Origin: Pseudomonadota bacterium
Lineage (GTDB): Bacteria; Pseudomonadota; Gammaproteobacteria; Xanthomonadales; Rhodanobacteraceae
Length of the DNA: 45,072 nt
Assembly (NCBI GenBank): GCA_023430685.1
Contig: JAEYZH010000153.1
Span: 1 to 45,072 of the forward strand
Direction: 5' to 3'
Position numbers and translations under genes: made by a program. Positions 29,361 to 37,828 of the stretch are shown here, piece after piece (within the stretch, counting starts at the first letter, position 1; each line of letters begins with the position of its first letter). The notes under the pieces are model-generated. The model was not told the origin of the DNA, ran no database searches, and worked only from the letters and a program-made list of their open reading frames with translations.

Positions 29361-29696
29361 CTTCCCCCGCTTGCGGGGGAGATGCAGCGCAGCGGCAGAA
29401 CGGGGGCGCGCTTGAGTTTCATGTTGATGTTGATCGTGTTGCGGCTTCGCGCGGCGTGAGCGAAGATCAAGAGCGCCCCTCATCCGCCCCTGCGGGGCAC
29501 CTTCTCCCGCAAGCGGGAGAAGGAGAAACCGAAGACACCGCGCAAGCAGCTGCCTCTGCTTCCCCCGCTTGCGGGGGAAGATGCCGCGAAGCGGCAGAAG
29601 CGGGCCGCTCTTGATCTTGATCTTGCGAGTACGCGCGAACATCAAGAGCTGCCCTCATCCGCCCCTCCGGGGCACCTTCTCCCGCAAGCGGGAGAA
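29361..29696. repeat. Tandem composite palindromic repeats in a 405-base gene-free region
   Basis: Two modules alternate. Module A (29361-29405 and 29559-29604) opens with a perfect palindrome CTTCCCCCGCTTGCGGGGGA and continues GATGC...GCGGCAGAA. Module B (29477-29521 and 29652-29696) reads CCCTCATCCGCCCCT, CGGGGCACC, then the hairpin TTCTCCCGCAAGCGGGAGAA. Between A and B in both copies lie Lys/Leu-like runs (GATCTTGATC, ATCAAGAGC) that are complementary to each other, so each A-B unit can fold as one large cruciform. The period is about 175-198 bases. No coding gene is supported here. The units separate a kinase gene (+) from a flavin oxidase gene (-), both ending at this region. Confidence 0.8.
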
Positions 29697-29730
29697 CGCA
29701 GCATTCCGACGCTGGGCCAATCGAAAAGCT

Positions 29731-31323
29731 TCAGGCTGCGCGCTTCTGCCCGGCCTCCGCGAGGATCGCCTGCGCGACCCACTCGCCGCTTTCGACGCCG
29801 CCTTCCATGAAACCCTGGTTGTCGAACGCGCAATGCTCGCCGGCGAAATGCAGGTTGCCGACGCGCTCGCCCATTGCGCCGCGCAGCGTGGTCCACTGTC
29901 CCGGGCGGAAGCACGCATAGCTGCCGAGCGACCACGGATGGCTCGGCCAGTGGAAGCGCGCCTCGCGCATGCCTGCGCGCGCACTGCCGATGCCCGGGTA
30001 GATCGCCTCGAGCTGCCGCACGGCGTCGTCGGCCTGCTGCTTCGGGGTGCCGTCGCCGATCGCGACGCCGTGGCGGCCCCCGCAGAAGTTGGTCAGGATG
30101 CCCGCCGCGCCGGGCTGCATGCGGCTGGTTTCCCACGTCGTCTGCAGCGGCAGATCGCTGTAGCTCGCGCCGCTGCTCGCGTGGCGCGTGCGCCAGACGC
30201 GCTCATCGAAACCGATCATGAGCTTGGCATTGGTGCCGTAGCCGAGTTCGGCGATCGCGCGGCGCTTCGCGCGCGGCAGGTCGACGTCGAGGCGTACCTG
30301 GCGCAGCGTCGTGAACGGCACGGCGAGCACCACCTGCGAGGCGCGCGCCTCGAATGCGCCGGCACCGCGCTTGAACGAGAGCACGTAGCGGCCGTCACCG
30401 TCCTCGCGCACGGCTTCGAGCACCGCGCCGGTCTCGATCGCATCGCCGAGCTTCGCGCCGAGCCCCTGCACGATCCGGTCGTTGCCGCCGCGCACGTGGA
30501 AACGCTCGTCGCTCTCGCCGAAAATCCGGAACGCCTCGGTGCCCGGGTCGATGAAGGTCAGGAAGTTCAGCGCCGACTGCTCGTCGCACTCGAGGCCCAT
30601 CTCGGTCGTGTAGGCGACCTCGATGAGCTCGCGCAACCAGCCCGATGCACCCTGGCGGTCGAGCCACCGCGTCATCGATTCGAGGTCGAGCCGTTCGGCG
30701 CCGCCGGGCGCGGCGTAGGTGATCTGCTCGTCCGGCAGCGTCGCCGCATCGCGCGCGATCGCGTCCGCGAGCGGCGCGAACGCCTGCACGATCTCGTGCT
30801 CGGCGTAGCGTCGGCCGCCGTGGAACCAGATGTCGCCGAAGCCCGCGGTCGGATCCTGCGCGAGGTCGTCGAGTTCGAGGCCGAGTTCGGCCGCGAGCGT
30901 GCGGATGCGCGCGTGCCCGGAGTCGATGAGTTCGCCGCCGAGTTCGCACACCTGCCCATCCGCGAAGTGGCCGCGCAGCGACAGCATGCGGCCACCGATG
31001 CGCGATTGCGCCTCGTAGACGCGAACGCCGCGGCCGGCCTCGCGCAACCGATGCGCGCAGGCGAGTCCAGCGATGCCCGCACCGACGATCACGACGTCCT
31101 CGCCGGGCGCTGTCGCACGCGGCAACGGCACGCGCGCGCAGGCCGCGAGCGTGAGCAGTCCGGCCGCGCCCGCTGCCTGTTGCACGAAACGGCGTCGGCC
31201 CGCGTCGATGCGGTGCTCGCGCTCGCGCGCGACGAGTTCGTCGAGCGGCTCGCCGGTGCGGCGCGCGATCGCCGCGAGCGCGGCGGTGCGTCGCAGCAGG
31301 TCCACGAGTGCGGTGCGTGCCAT
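29731..31323 (-). CDS. Flavin monoamine oxidase family protein, predicted Tat lipoprotein
   Basis: 530 residues; the ATG follows a strong GGGGAGGGG site. The dinucleotide-binding motif VVIVGAGIAGLACAHRL (near residue 75) and the continuing YEAQSRIGGRM place it among FAD amine oxidases. The C-terminal FAD segment is LHFAGEHCAFDNQGFMEGGVESG. Substrates in the family include amines, amino acids and polyamines. The N-terminus is unusual: a twin-arginine motif (RRRF, 43-46) with a hydrophobic stretch ending in a lipobox (LTLAAC, Cys62) follows a 42-residue charged leader, suggesting folded, FAD-loaded export and lipid anchoring. The last residues run to the repeat region. Confidence 0.88.
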   Translation of the reverse strand: MARTALVDLLRRTAALAAIARRTGEPLDELVAREREHRIDAGRRRFVQQAAGAAGLLTLAACARVPLPRATAPGEDVVIVGAGIAGLACAHRLREAGRGVRVYEAQSRIGGRMLSLRGHFADGQVCELGGELIDSGHARIRTLAAELGLELDDLAQDPTAGFGDIWFHGGRRYAEHEIVQAFAPLADAIARDAATLPDEQITYAAPGGAERLDLESMTRWLDRQGASGWLRELIEVAYTTEMGLECDEQSALNFLTFIDPGTEAFRIFGESDERFHVRGGNDRIVQGLGAKLGDAIETGAVLEAVREDGDGRYVLSFKRGAGAFEARASQVVLAVPFTTLRQVRLDVDLPRAKRRAIAELGYGTNAKLMIGFDERVWRTRHASSGASYSDLPLQTTWETSRMQPGAAGILTNFCGGRHGVAIGDGTPKQQADDAVRQLEAIYPGIGSARAGMREARFHWPSHPWSLGSYACFRPGQWTTLRGAMGERVGNLHFAGEHCAFDNQGFMEGGVESGEWVAQAILAEAGQKRAA

Positions 31324-31354
31324 GGCCGTCCCCTCCCCGGGATGTCGTGCGCGC

Positions 31355-31360
31355 AGCCTA
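31355..31360 (-). promoter_or_regulatory. -10 box (GCGCTAGGCTGCG) of the flavin oxidase gene
   Basis: On the minus strand TAGGCT within CGCGCTAGGCTGCGCG differs by one base from the TAGACT box seen before the sigma, kinase and CHAT genes. It lies 31 bases before the start codon. Confidence 0.4.
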
Positions 31361-31471
31361 GCGCGATGGCGGCGATGTCGCCACGGCGGCACCCGAATGC
31401 AACCGCATGGCCCCTGCCGCTGCCTGATCGCGTGATCCGTTGGATACGCACTCAAGCGAAGGAACCCGGTG

Positions 31472-32833
31472 ATGACCCTGCCTCCACCCAGCGGCCGCGC
31501 GCGCACGATCCAGCCGATGGTCCGGGCCGCCGCGCTGGCTGCCTGCCTTGCGGGCGTGCCTGCGGCCGCCGACACGGTGCTCGTCTCGGTCGCGCTCGAT
31601 CCGGCCGACGGCGGCAACGACCACGTGCTGCCGACGCCCTCGCTGTCGGCGGACGGACGCTACGTCGCATTCACGTCGTGGGCATCGAACCTCACCGATC
31701 CGATGCCGAATCCGAACGACGACCAACCCGACGTGTACGTGCGCGACCTGCTGCTCGGCACGACCGTGCGCATCAGCGACCCGGCCGACGGCGGCGACTA
31801 CGCGAATGCGCGCAGCACCTCGCCGTCGATCTCGGCGAACGGTCGCATCGTCGCCTTCGTGTCGCATGCGAGCGATCTGATTCCGGACGACCCGCCGGGC
31901 TTCGGCAGCGACATCTACGTGCGCGACCTCGACGGCGGCGGGATCGAGCGCGTCACGCTCGCGCTGGACGGCACCAGCGCGCCGAACGGCGCCAGTTCCA
32001 GCCCCGACCTCTCGGCCGACGGACGCATGGTCGCGTTCCACTCGAGCGCGAGCGACCTCGCCGCCGGCGACGTCCAGGACAACCACGACGACATCTTCGT
32101 GCATGACCGCGTGACCGGCACCACGACCAGGCTGACGCCGGGCTCGGATCTCTTCAGCCACGCGCCGGCGATCTCCGCCGATGGGCAGCACGTCGCGTTC
32201 CACAGCCGGGCGACCAACCTCGTGGCGGGCGACGTGAACGGCCGCGATGACGTGTTCGTGCGCCACCTGCAGTCGGCCAGTACGCAGCTCGTCAGCGTGG
32301 CTGCCGACGGCGGCAGCGCCGACGGCCACAGCGACTCGGCCGCGATCTCGGCGAGCGGGCGCTACGTCGCCTTCACGAGCAGTGCGACCGACCTCGTCGC
32401 AGACGACGGCAACGACTTCGTCGACGTGTTCGTGCGCGACCTGGAGGCCGGCACCACCACGCTGGTATCGCGCGGGCACGACGGATCGCCCGCCGATGAA
32501 CATTCCTACGACCCGTGCATCTCCGACGACGGCTCCATCATCGCGTTCCATTCCGACGCGTCCAATCTCACCGTGGATGACGCCAACGGCAGCGGCCGCG
32601 ACGTGTTCGTCCACGACTTCGCAAGCGGCGTCACCTGGCGCGCGCACAGCGCGCTCGACGACGGCGCCGGCAACGGCATCGCGGAGAACTGCGGGCTATC
32701 CGGCGACGGTCGCCGGCTCGCGTTCGAATCGACCTCGAGCGATCTCGTCGAATCCGACCCCAATGGCGCGGTCAACGACATCTTCCGCACGGACATCGCC
32801 GGCGATCGCATCTTCGCCGATGGTTTCGACTGA
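31472..32833 (+). CDS. Exported seven-repeat TolB-like propeller protein with IFADGFD tail
   Basis: 453 residues from ATG 31472 (GAAGGAA upstream); the signal peptide proper starts near the second Met (MVRAAALAACLAGVPAAADT). The mature part holds seven copies of a PD40-like blade: SADGRYVAFTS, SANGRIVAFVS, SADGRMVAFHS, SADGQHVAFHS, SASGRYVAFTS, SDDGSIIAFHS and SGDGRRLAFES, each ending in a DVFVRDL-type strand. This is one full seven-bladed beta-propeller. Nothing points to an enzyme; ligand or protein binding is likely. It ends GDRIFADGFD, a tail shared in variant form with three other exported proteins nearby. It is followed 78 bases later by a delta-60 repeat gene on the same strand. Confidence 0.85.
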   Translation: MTLPPPSGRARTIQPMVRAAALAACLAGVPAAADTVLVSVALDPADGGNDHVLPTPSLSADGRYVAFTSWASNLTDPMPNPNDDQPDVYVRDLLLGTTVRISDPADGGDYANARSTSPSISANGRIVAFVSHASDLIPDDPPGFGSDIYVRDLDGGGIERVTLALDGTSAPNGASSSPDLSADGRMVAFHSSASDLAAGDVQDNHDDIFVHDRVTGTTTRLTPGSDLFSHAPAISADGQHVAFHSRATNLVAGDVNGRDDVFVRHLQSASTQLVSVAADGGSADGHSDSAAISASGRYVAFTSSATDLVADDGNDFVDVFVRDLEAGTTTLVSRGHDGSPADEHSYDPCISDDGSIIAFHSDASNLTVDDANGSGRDVFVHDFASGVTWRAHSALDDGAGNGIAENCGLSGDGRRLAFESTSSDLVESDPNGAVNDIFRTDIAGDRIFADGFD

Positions 32834-32911
32834 GCGGCAGGCACTGGCGCGGCTGGCCCCTGCGGCCGCGCTGCGTCGTGGATGGAGTCACGCCACAGGG
32901 GGACTTCGCGC

Positions 32912-34312
32912 ATGACCATCCGGGATTCCGCGTTTCACGTCGGGCTTGCCTGCCTCGCACTCGCATTGCCGTGCGGCGCGGCACATGCCGAAGACGGCGA
33001 CCCGGATCCGACCTTCGACACCGATGGCCGTGCATGGCACGTATGGTCCGCGGAATTCGTGCAGGCCGAGACGACCGCGGTCGCGACGCTCCGCGACGGC
33101 AGCGTCGTCGCAGCGGGGTGGATCGATCGCGGAAACGACAACCGCGACTTCGCGCTCGTCAAGTTCCGCAGCGACGGCAGCCTCGACACCGCGTTCGGTA
33201 ACCAGGGCACGCAGGTAGTCGCGTTCGACCTCGTCGCGGGCGGAGACGACCGCGCTTTCGGCGTATTCGAACGGTCCGACGGCAAGTTGCTGGTCGCCGG
33301 ATCCGCCGGACTCGACGCGCCGCCGTATGTGCTCCCGGCCAGCCTGCGCCTGCATGCGAACGGTCAGCTCGACGCGACCTACGGCAACGGCGGCAAGGCG
33401 TGGGTGGCCGCCTACCCCTGGGCTTTCCCGAGCTTCGTGTTCGCGCATGCGGCGCTGGATGCCGCGGGACGCCTCGTGCTCGCCGGGCTGTGTTCAAGTT
33501 GCGGACAAGGCGGATTGCCCGATCTCGTCGCGATGCGCCTGACCACCACGGGCGCGGCGGACACGACGTTCGGCGACGACGGCTGGGCGAGTTTCGGCCG
33601 CGAGGGTCCGGACGGGTCGTGGATGGTCGAGCGCACGAGCGGCATCGCGATCGATCGCCAGGGTCGCGTGCTGCTCGCAGGACACGAGGAAACGTATACC
33701 GACCCGGACGAACGCCAGCGCCCGCTGCTGCTGCGCCTCACGCCACAAGGCATGCCGGACGCGACCTTCGGCGACGACGGGCTCGTCGTGCTCGACATGC
33801 TCGGAAGCTGGGACGCGGCCGCGCTCGCGGCTGATCCGGGCAACGATTCGGTGGTGCTCGCACTCAACACGACCAACATGCCGACGGTGGTGCCGGCGAC
33901 ATTCCTCGTGCGCGTGCGCAGCACAGGCGTGCCCGATACCGTGTTCGGAGACGGTGGACTGGTCGCACTGGAATGGGCCGAGGGCAATGCGGTGCATGCA
34001 CTCGCGATCGACGCGGAACGTCGCATCAACGCGGCCGGCTGGGTCGACCCCGACGGCGCCGCGCAGGCCTACTTCTTCGCCGCGCGCGTGCTGCATGGCG
34101 GCAGCCTCGACGCATCGTTCGACGGCAACGGCGTGCGCCAGCTCGCGATGCCGATCGACACCAACACGCATGCGCGTGCGTCGGCCATCGGCCTGTCGGG
34201 TGGCCGGCCGGTGCTCGCTGGCTCCCTGTTCGACGTGGTCGGCGCGCGCCATGCGACAGGCGTCGCGCGCCTGCAGTCGGACCGGATCTTCGCCAGCGGA
34301 CTGGAGCCTTGA
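32912..34312 (+). CDS. Exported delta-60 repeat protein (propeller-like)
   Basis: 466 residues from ATG 32912 with an AGGGGGA site. The signal peptide (MTIRDSAFHVGLACLALALPCGAAHA) is followed by repeats of about 55-60 residues marked by LRLxxxGxxDxTFGxxG (DGSLDTAFGNQG, NGQLDATYGNGG, TGAADTTFGDDG, QGMPDATFGDDG, TGVPDTVFGDGG, GGSLDASFDGNG), alternating with GRVLLAG strands. This is the delta-60 / FG-GAP-like repeat found in secreted proteins. Six repeats suggest a closed propeller. The C-terminus (RLQSDRIFASGLEP) is a divergent copy of the IFADGFD tail of its neighbour. Function unknown. Confidence 0.85.
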   Translation: MTIRDSAFHVGLACLALALPCGAAHAEDGDPDPTFDTDGRAWHVWSAEFVQAETTAVATLRDGSVVAAGWIDRGNDNRDFALVKFRSDGSLDTAFGNQGTQVVAFDLVAGGDDRAFGVFERSDGKLLVAGSAGLDAPPYVLPASLRLHANGQLDATYGNGGKAWVAAYPWAFPSFVFAHAALDAAGRLVLAGLCSSCGQGGLPDLVAMRLTTTGAADTTFGDDGWASFGREGPDGSWMVERTSGIAIDRQGRVLLAGHEETYTDPDERQRPLLLRLTPQGMPDATFGDDGLVVLDMLGSWDAAALAADPGNDSVVLALNTTNMPTVVPATFLVRVRSTGVPDTVFGDGGLVALEWAEGNAVHALAIDAERRINAAGWVDPDGAAQAYFFAARVLHGGSLDASFDGNGVRQLAMPIDTNTHARASAIGLSGGRPVLAGSLFDVVGARHATGVARLQSDRIFASGLEP

Positions 34313-34332
34313 GCGCGCGCGGGTCGAATGGA

Positions 34333-34350
34333 CCGATCGCGTTCGATCGG
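34333..34350. terminator. Short inverted repeat after the delta-60 gene
   Basis: CCGATCG-CGTT-CGATCGG, a perfect 7-bp stem with a four-base loop, 20 bases past the stop codon. No T-run follows. A second stem (GACGCGG/CCGCGTC, 34409-34429) lies just before the ribosome binding site of the next gene. Confidence 0.3.
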
Positions 34351-34449
34351 CTGCGGGACGGTGTTCGGATGTTGGCCCCGGACGCCGCGCGCGACCGTGG
34401 TAGTGCATGACGCGGCACTCCGCCGCGTCCCCATCTGGGAGATGAAGCC

Positions 34450-34845
34450 GTGGACTGGAAACACCTGTTGTTCTCGTTCGAAGGACGCGTGGGGCGCGGA
34501 CCGTACTGGGGGTTGTTCGTCGCATCGCTCGTGCTGTTCGGCGTGCTCGGCGGCGCCAGCGTGATGAGCATGTTCAACGGCACCGATCCGGCGGCCGCCG
34601 CCGGCGGCATGAGCACCGCGATGACGGTCGCTGCGCTGCTGTTCCTGTGGCCCGCGCTCGCGATCCAGGCCAAGCGCTGGCACGATGTCGACAAGTCGGC
34701 CTGGTGGATCCTGATCAACCTCGTGCCGGTGGTCGGCGGCCTGGTCGCGCTGGTGTTCAACGGCATCGTCGCGGGCACGCCGGGCGCGAACCGCTTCGGT
34801 GCGCCGCCGGCGGCTGCCGCGCCCGCGCGCGCGAGCACCGCCTGA
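34450..34845 (+). CDS. DUF805 inner-membrane protein
   Basis: 131 residues from a GTG start, 8 bases after GGAG. It opens with the DUF805 signature (DWKHLLFSFEGRVGRGPYWG), has a second signature AIQAKRWHDVDKSAWWILINLVPVVGG, and three to four membrane helices. The family is common in proteobacteria and its function is unknown. It sits between two delta-60 repeat genes on the same strand. The C-terminal Ala/Pro-rich tail (FGAPPAAAAPARASTA) is probably cytoplasmic. Confidence 0.92.
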   Translation: MDWKHLLFSFEGRVGRGPYWGLFVASLVLFGVLGGASVMSMFNGTDPAAAAGGMSTAMTVAALLFLWPALAIQAKRWHDVDKSAWWILINLVPVVGGLVALVFNGIVAGTPGANRFGAPPAAAAPARASTA

Positions 34846-34861
34846 GCGCATCATGTACGGC

Positions 34862-34892
34862 CCTGCCACGGGGCTTCCCGCTCCGTGGCAGG
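34862..34892. terminator. Hairpin with 10-bp stem between DUF805 and delta-60 genes
   Basis: CCTGCCACGG (34862-34871) and CCGTGGCAGG (34883-34892) form a perfect stem with an 11-base loop. It lies 16 bases after the DUF805 stop and 17 bases before the next ATG. It could end DUF805 transcription or shape the leader of the next gene. No T-run. Confidence 0.4.
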
Positions 34893-34909
34893 CATCGCGA
34901 GGAAGCTGC

Positions 34910-36286
34910 ATGTCGCACGTGTCGAACACCCGCCGCTTTTCGCCGGCGCCCTGCCTCGCCGTTTCCTTGCCACTCGCCCTGCTGGCCTGCATCGGCCTTG
35001 CACGCGCTGCAGACGGCGACCTCGATCCTGGATTCGACGGCGGCGTCGCCTACGCGCATTGGGCGACGCTGTCTACCACGCGCGTGCAGCTCGCCGTCGA
35101 TCCAGCCGGCGCCGTGTTCGTCACCGCCGCAGCGCGCGCGAATGGCACCTCCGACTACCGGTTCGCAGCGGCGAAGTTCCGCGCCGACGGCAGCGCCGAT
35201 GACAGCTTCGGTTTCCAGGGCCTGCGCACGGTCCAGATCGACCTCGTCGACGAGGGTGCGGATATCGCGCTCGGCGCCTTCGTGTTGCCGGGCTCGCGCC
35301 TGATGATGCTCGGCACCGCGGAAGTCCCAGGCAACGCCTACGCACCCGCGCTGGTCCGGCTCACCGCGGCCGGCAATGCCGATCCCGCATTTGGTTCCGA
35401 GGGCCGTCGCGTGATCGCGTCGGCACCGTGGCCGCTGGCCGACCTCGACATCCGCTTCGTCGCGCGCCAACGCGACGGCATGTACCTGTTCGGCGGGTGG
35501 GGCGACACCGCTCCGCAGCAGCGCAGTGCGATCGTCCTGCGCGTCGACGCCGACGGCACGCCCGACCCGGCGTTCGGCGATGCAGGCTGGGCGTCGCTGC
35601 CGGTGCCGTGGCCGTCGCAGTTCAAGTCGATCGCGCTCGATGCGGACGCGCGCATCGTGCTCGCGGGCTGGGATGGCGACCTCTCCAACACCGCGCACGT
35701 GCCGTTGCTCGCGCGCTTCCTGCCCGACGGCTCGCCCGATGCGTCCTTCGGCCTCGGAACCGGTTACGTGCGCCTCGTGAACGTACCTTCCGCGCCGCCG
35801 CAGGGTGGCTGGATCAGCAATGCGCTCGCGGCCGACCGCGACGGCTCGCTGCTGCTCTCGCTCACGGTTGACGAGGACCTCGACGCGATGGATGCGGGCA
35901 TCGTGCGCGTGCGCGCCGACGGCACGCTCGACACGAGCTTCGGCATCGGCGGACTGCGTCCGCTCGACCTCGAGAACGGCACGCGCATCGACGCCCTCGC
36001 GGTACGCGGCGATGGCCGCATCCTGGCGACCGGCATGATCCGCCCCACCGGCGGCGGCACCGACGTGCTGGTCGCGCGCCTGCGCGCGAACGGCAGCCTC
36101 GATCCGGGATTCGATGGCAATGGCGTCGCGCGCCTCGCGCTGGAGCCGGGGATCGACGTGGCGAGCGAGCTCGCATTCAGCGCGGGCAGGCCGGTCATCG
36201 CCGGATACGTCCAACCCGGCCTCGATTTCGACGCCTTCGCATTGCGGCTGCAGTCGGACTACCTGTTCTTCGATTCGTTCGACTGA
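34910..36286 (+). CDS. Exported delta-60 repeat protein (second copy)
   Basis: 458 residues from ATG 34910, with GAGGAA 6 bases upstream. A signal peptide (FSPAPCLAVSLPLALLACIGLARAADG) is followed by delta-60 repeats (DGSADDSFGFQG, AGNADPAFGSEG, DGTPDPAFGDAG, DGSPDASFGLGT, DGTLDTSFGIGG, NGSLDPGFDGNG). It is a paralogue of the protein at 32912-34312, with the same order and number of repeats, so a local duplication around the DUF805 gene is likely. The C-terminus (RLQSDYLFFDSFD) shares RLQSD with its paralogue and the F-x-D-x-F-D ending with the propeller protein. Function unknown. Confidence 0.85.
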   Translation: MSHVSNTRRFSPAPCLAVSLPLALLACIGLARAADGDLDPGFDGGVAYAHWATLSTTRVQLAVDPAGAVFVTAAARANGTSDYRFAAAKFRADGSADDSFGFQGLRTVQIDLVDEGADIALGAFVLPGSRLMMLGTAEVPGNAYAPALVRLTAAGNADPAFGSEGRRVIASAPWPLADLDIRFVARQRDGMYLFGGWGDTAPQQRSAIVLRVDADGTPDPAFGDAGWASLPVPWPSQFKSIALDADARIVLAGWDGDLSNTAHVPLLARFLPDGSPDASFGLGTGYVRLVNVPSAPPQGGWISNALAADRDGSLLLSLTVDEDLDAMDAGIVRVRADGTLDTSFGIGGLRPLDLENGTRIDALAVRGDGRILATGMIRPTGGGTDVLVARLRANGSLDPGFDGNGVARLALEPGIDVASELAFSAGRPVIAGYVQPGLDFDAFALRLQSDYLFFDSFD

Positions 36287-36293
36287 GGCAACG

Positions 36294-36310
36294 GTGCGCG
36301 TGACGCGCAC
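36294..36310. terminator. Hairpin between convergent delta-60 and sugar dehydrogenase genes
   Basis: GTGCGCG-TGA-CGCGCAC, a perfect 7-bp stem with a three-base loop inside the 40-base gap between convergent genes. It is placed as expected for a bidirectional terminator, but no T-run is present. Confidence 0.35.
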
Positions 36311-36326
36311 GCCGACGCGACGCTGA

Positions 36327-37688
36327 TCAACGCGGCGGCCGGGCCGCCACGCCTGCACGCGCACCGGCCGCAGAGGCGGACACCCGCCACACGCACCCGC
36401 CGACGTCGTCGGCGACGAGCAGCGCACCGTCGCGTGCGATCCCGACGCCGACCGGCCGCCCGTAGGCGTCGCCGTCTCCATCGAGGAATCCACCGAGCAC
36501 GTCCTCGGGCGGGCCCGCGGGCTTGCCCGCGGCGAAGGGTACGAACACGACCTTGTAACCGCTCGGCACACGACGATTCCACGATCCGTGCTGGCCGACG
36601 AACGCGCCTTCGCGAAAGCGCGCGGGCAACGCATCGCCCTGCGCGAACGCGAGGCCGAGCGAAGCGGTGTGTGCGCCGAGCGCGTAGTCCGGCGCGATTG
36701 CGCGCGCGACGAGATCCGCCCGCTGGGGCTTGACGCGTGCGTCGACGTGGCGACCCCAGTAACTCCAGGGCCAGCCGTAGAAGCCGCCCTCGCGCACCGA
36801 CGTGATGTAGTCCGGCACCAGGTCGTCACCGAGTTCGTCGCGTTCGTTGACCGCGACCCAGAGCGCGCCCGAATGCGGCTCCCAGGCCATGCCGACCGGA
36901 TTGCGCAGGCCGGACGCGAACACGCGCGTCGAGCCATCGGCGGGATCGATCTCGAGGATCGCGGCGCGATCGCGCTCCTGCTCGATGCCGTTCTCGGCGA
37001 TGTTGCTGTTCGATCCAACGCCGACGTAGAGCCGCCGTCCATCGGGGCTAGCGATCAGGCTCTTGGTCCAGTGGTGGTTGAGGTCACCGCCGGGCAGCGC
37101 CGCGACGCGCGACGCGGGCGCGTCGATCGACGCCGCCCCCTCGCGATACGCGAACCGCAGCAGCGCGTCGGTGTTCGCGACATACAGCGCGTCTTCGACC
37201 AGCGCCATGCCGAACGGCGAGTGCAGACCGGTGATGAAGTCCGACTGGACCTCGGCGACGCCGTCGCGATCGGCGTCGCGCAGCAGGCGGATGCGGTCCG
37301 CGCTCGGCGTACCCGACCCCGCGCGCTTCATCACGCGCTTCATGATCCAGCCGCGCAGTCCCTGGTTGTCGTCCTTGCGCACGGGCGCATCGGTCTCCGC
37401 GACGAGCACGTCGCCGTTCGGCAGCACATGCAACCAGCGCGGATGCACGAGCCCGCACGCGAACGGCACGACCGCGAGGCCGGCAGCGGGCTGCGGGCGC
37501 CCGCCCTCCGGCCAGCCGCGCGCGGGCGCGATGTTGACGGTGGGGACCAGGCGCGTCCGCTGCGGCTCGGGCAGGTGCGGGTCGGCTCCGTAAGTCGGCG
37601 TCGCGTTCGCGACCGGCCGGGTCGAACATGCGGCGAGCAGGGCGAGCGCAGCCGTGCAGGCGGCGACCGTGGCTGTGGGGTGCGGCAT
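36327..37688 (-). CDS. PQQ-type soluble sugar/sorbosone dehydrogenase family lipoprotein
   Basis: 453 residues. A lipoprotein signal peptide ends in LALLAAC with Cys21. The domain is a six-bladed propeller of the glucose/sorbosone dehydrogenase (GSDH) family: FACGLVHPRWLHVLPNGDVLVAETD, GLHSPFGMALVEDALYVANTD, GGDLNHHWTKSLIASPDGRRLYVGVGSNSN, ASGLRNPVGMAWEPHSGALWVAVNERDELGDDL, and FVGQHGSWNRRVPSGYKVVFVPF. The His/Arg-rich segments are typical of the PQQ and Ca2+ site, so a periplasmic PQQ-dependent aldose dehydrogenase is the best call; activity and substrate are not proven. It stands alone on the minus strand, convergent with the delta-60 gene. Confidence 0.9.
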   Translation of the reverse strand: MPHPTATVAACTAALALLAACSTRPVANATPTYGADPHLPEPQRTRLVPTVNIAPARGWPEGGRPQPAAGLAVVPFACGLVHPRWLHVLPNGDVLVAETDAPVRKDDNQGLRGWIMKRVMKRAGSGTPSADRIRLLRDADRDGVAEVQSDFITGLHSPFGMALVEDALYVANTDALLRFAYREGAASIDAPASRVAALPGGDLNHHWTKSLIASPDGRRLYVGVGSNSNIAENGIEQERDRAAILEIDPADGSTRVFASGLRNPVGMAWEPHSGALWVAVNERDELGDDLVPDYITSVREGGFYGWPWSYWGRHVDARVKPQRADLVARAIAPDYALGAHTASLGLAFAQGDALPARFREGAFVGQHGSWNRRVPSGYKVVFVPFAAGKPAGPPEDVLGGFLDGDGDAYGRPVGVGIARDGALLVADDVGGCVWRVSASAAGARAGVAARPPR

Positions 37689-37828
37689 GGCACGTTCTCG
37701 CTTCGACGGCGCGATAGCGCCAGCGCGACGATCAGGCGCGCGAATTGAACCTCAGGTGAGTGCGCGCGTCGCGGCTTCAGGAATCCACTTCGACGCGCGG
37801 TCAGCCGTGGGCTCCCGCACGCGCCGGC

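Noticed and set aside
29326..29730. CRISPR-like array from the alternating repeats at 29.4-29.7 kb
   Set aside because: Only two copies, with spacing of about 175-198 bases, palindromic modules and similar connecting sequence. There are no cas genes. This is a REP-type repeat.
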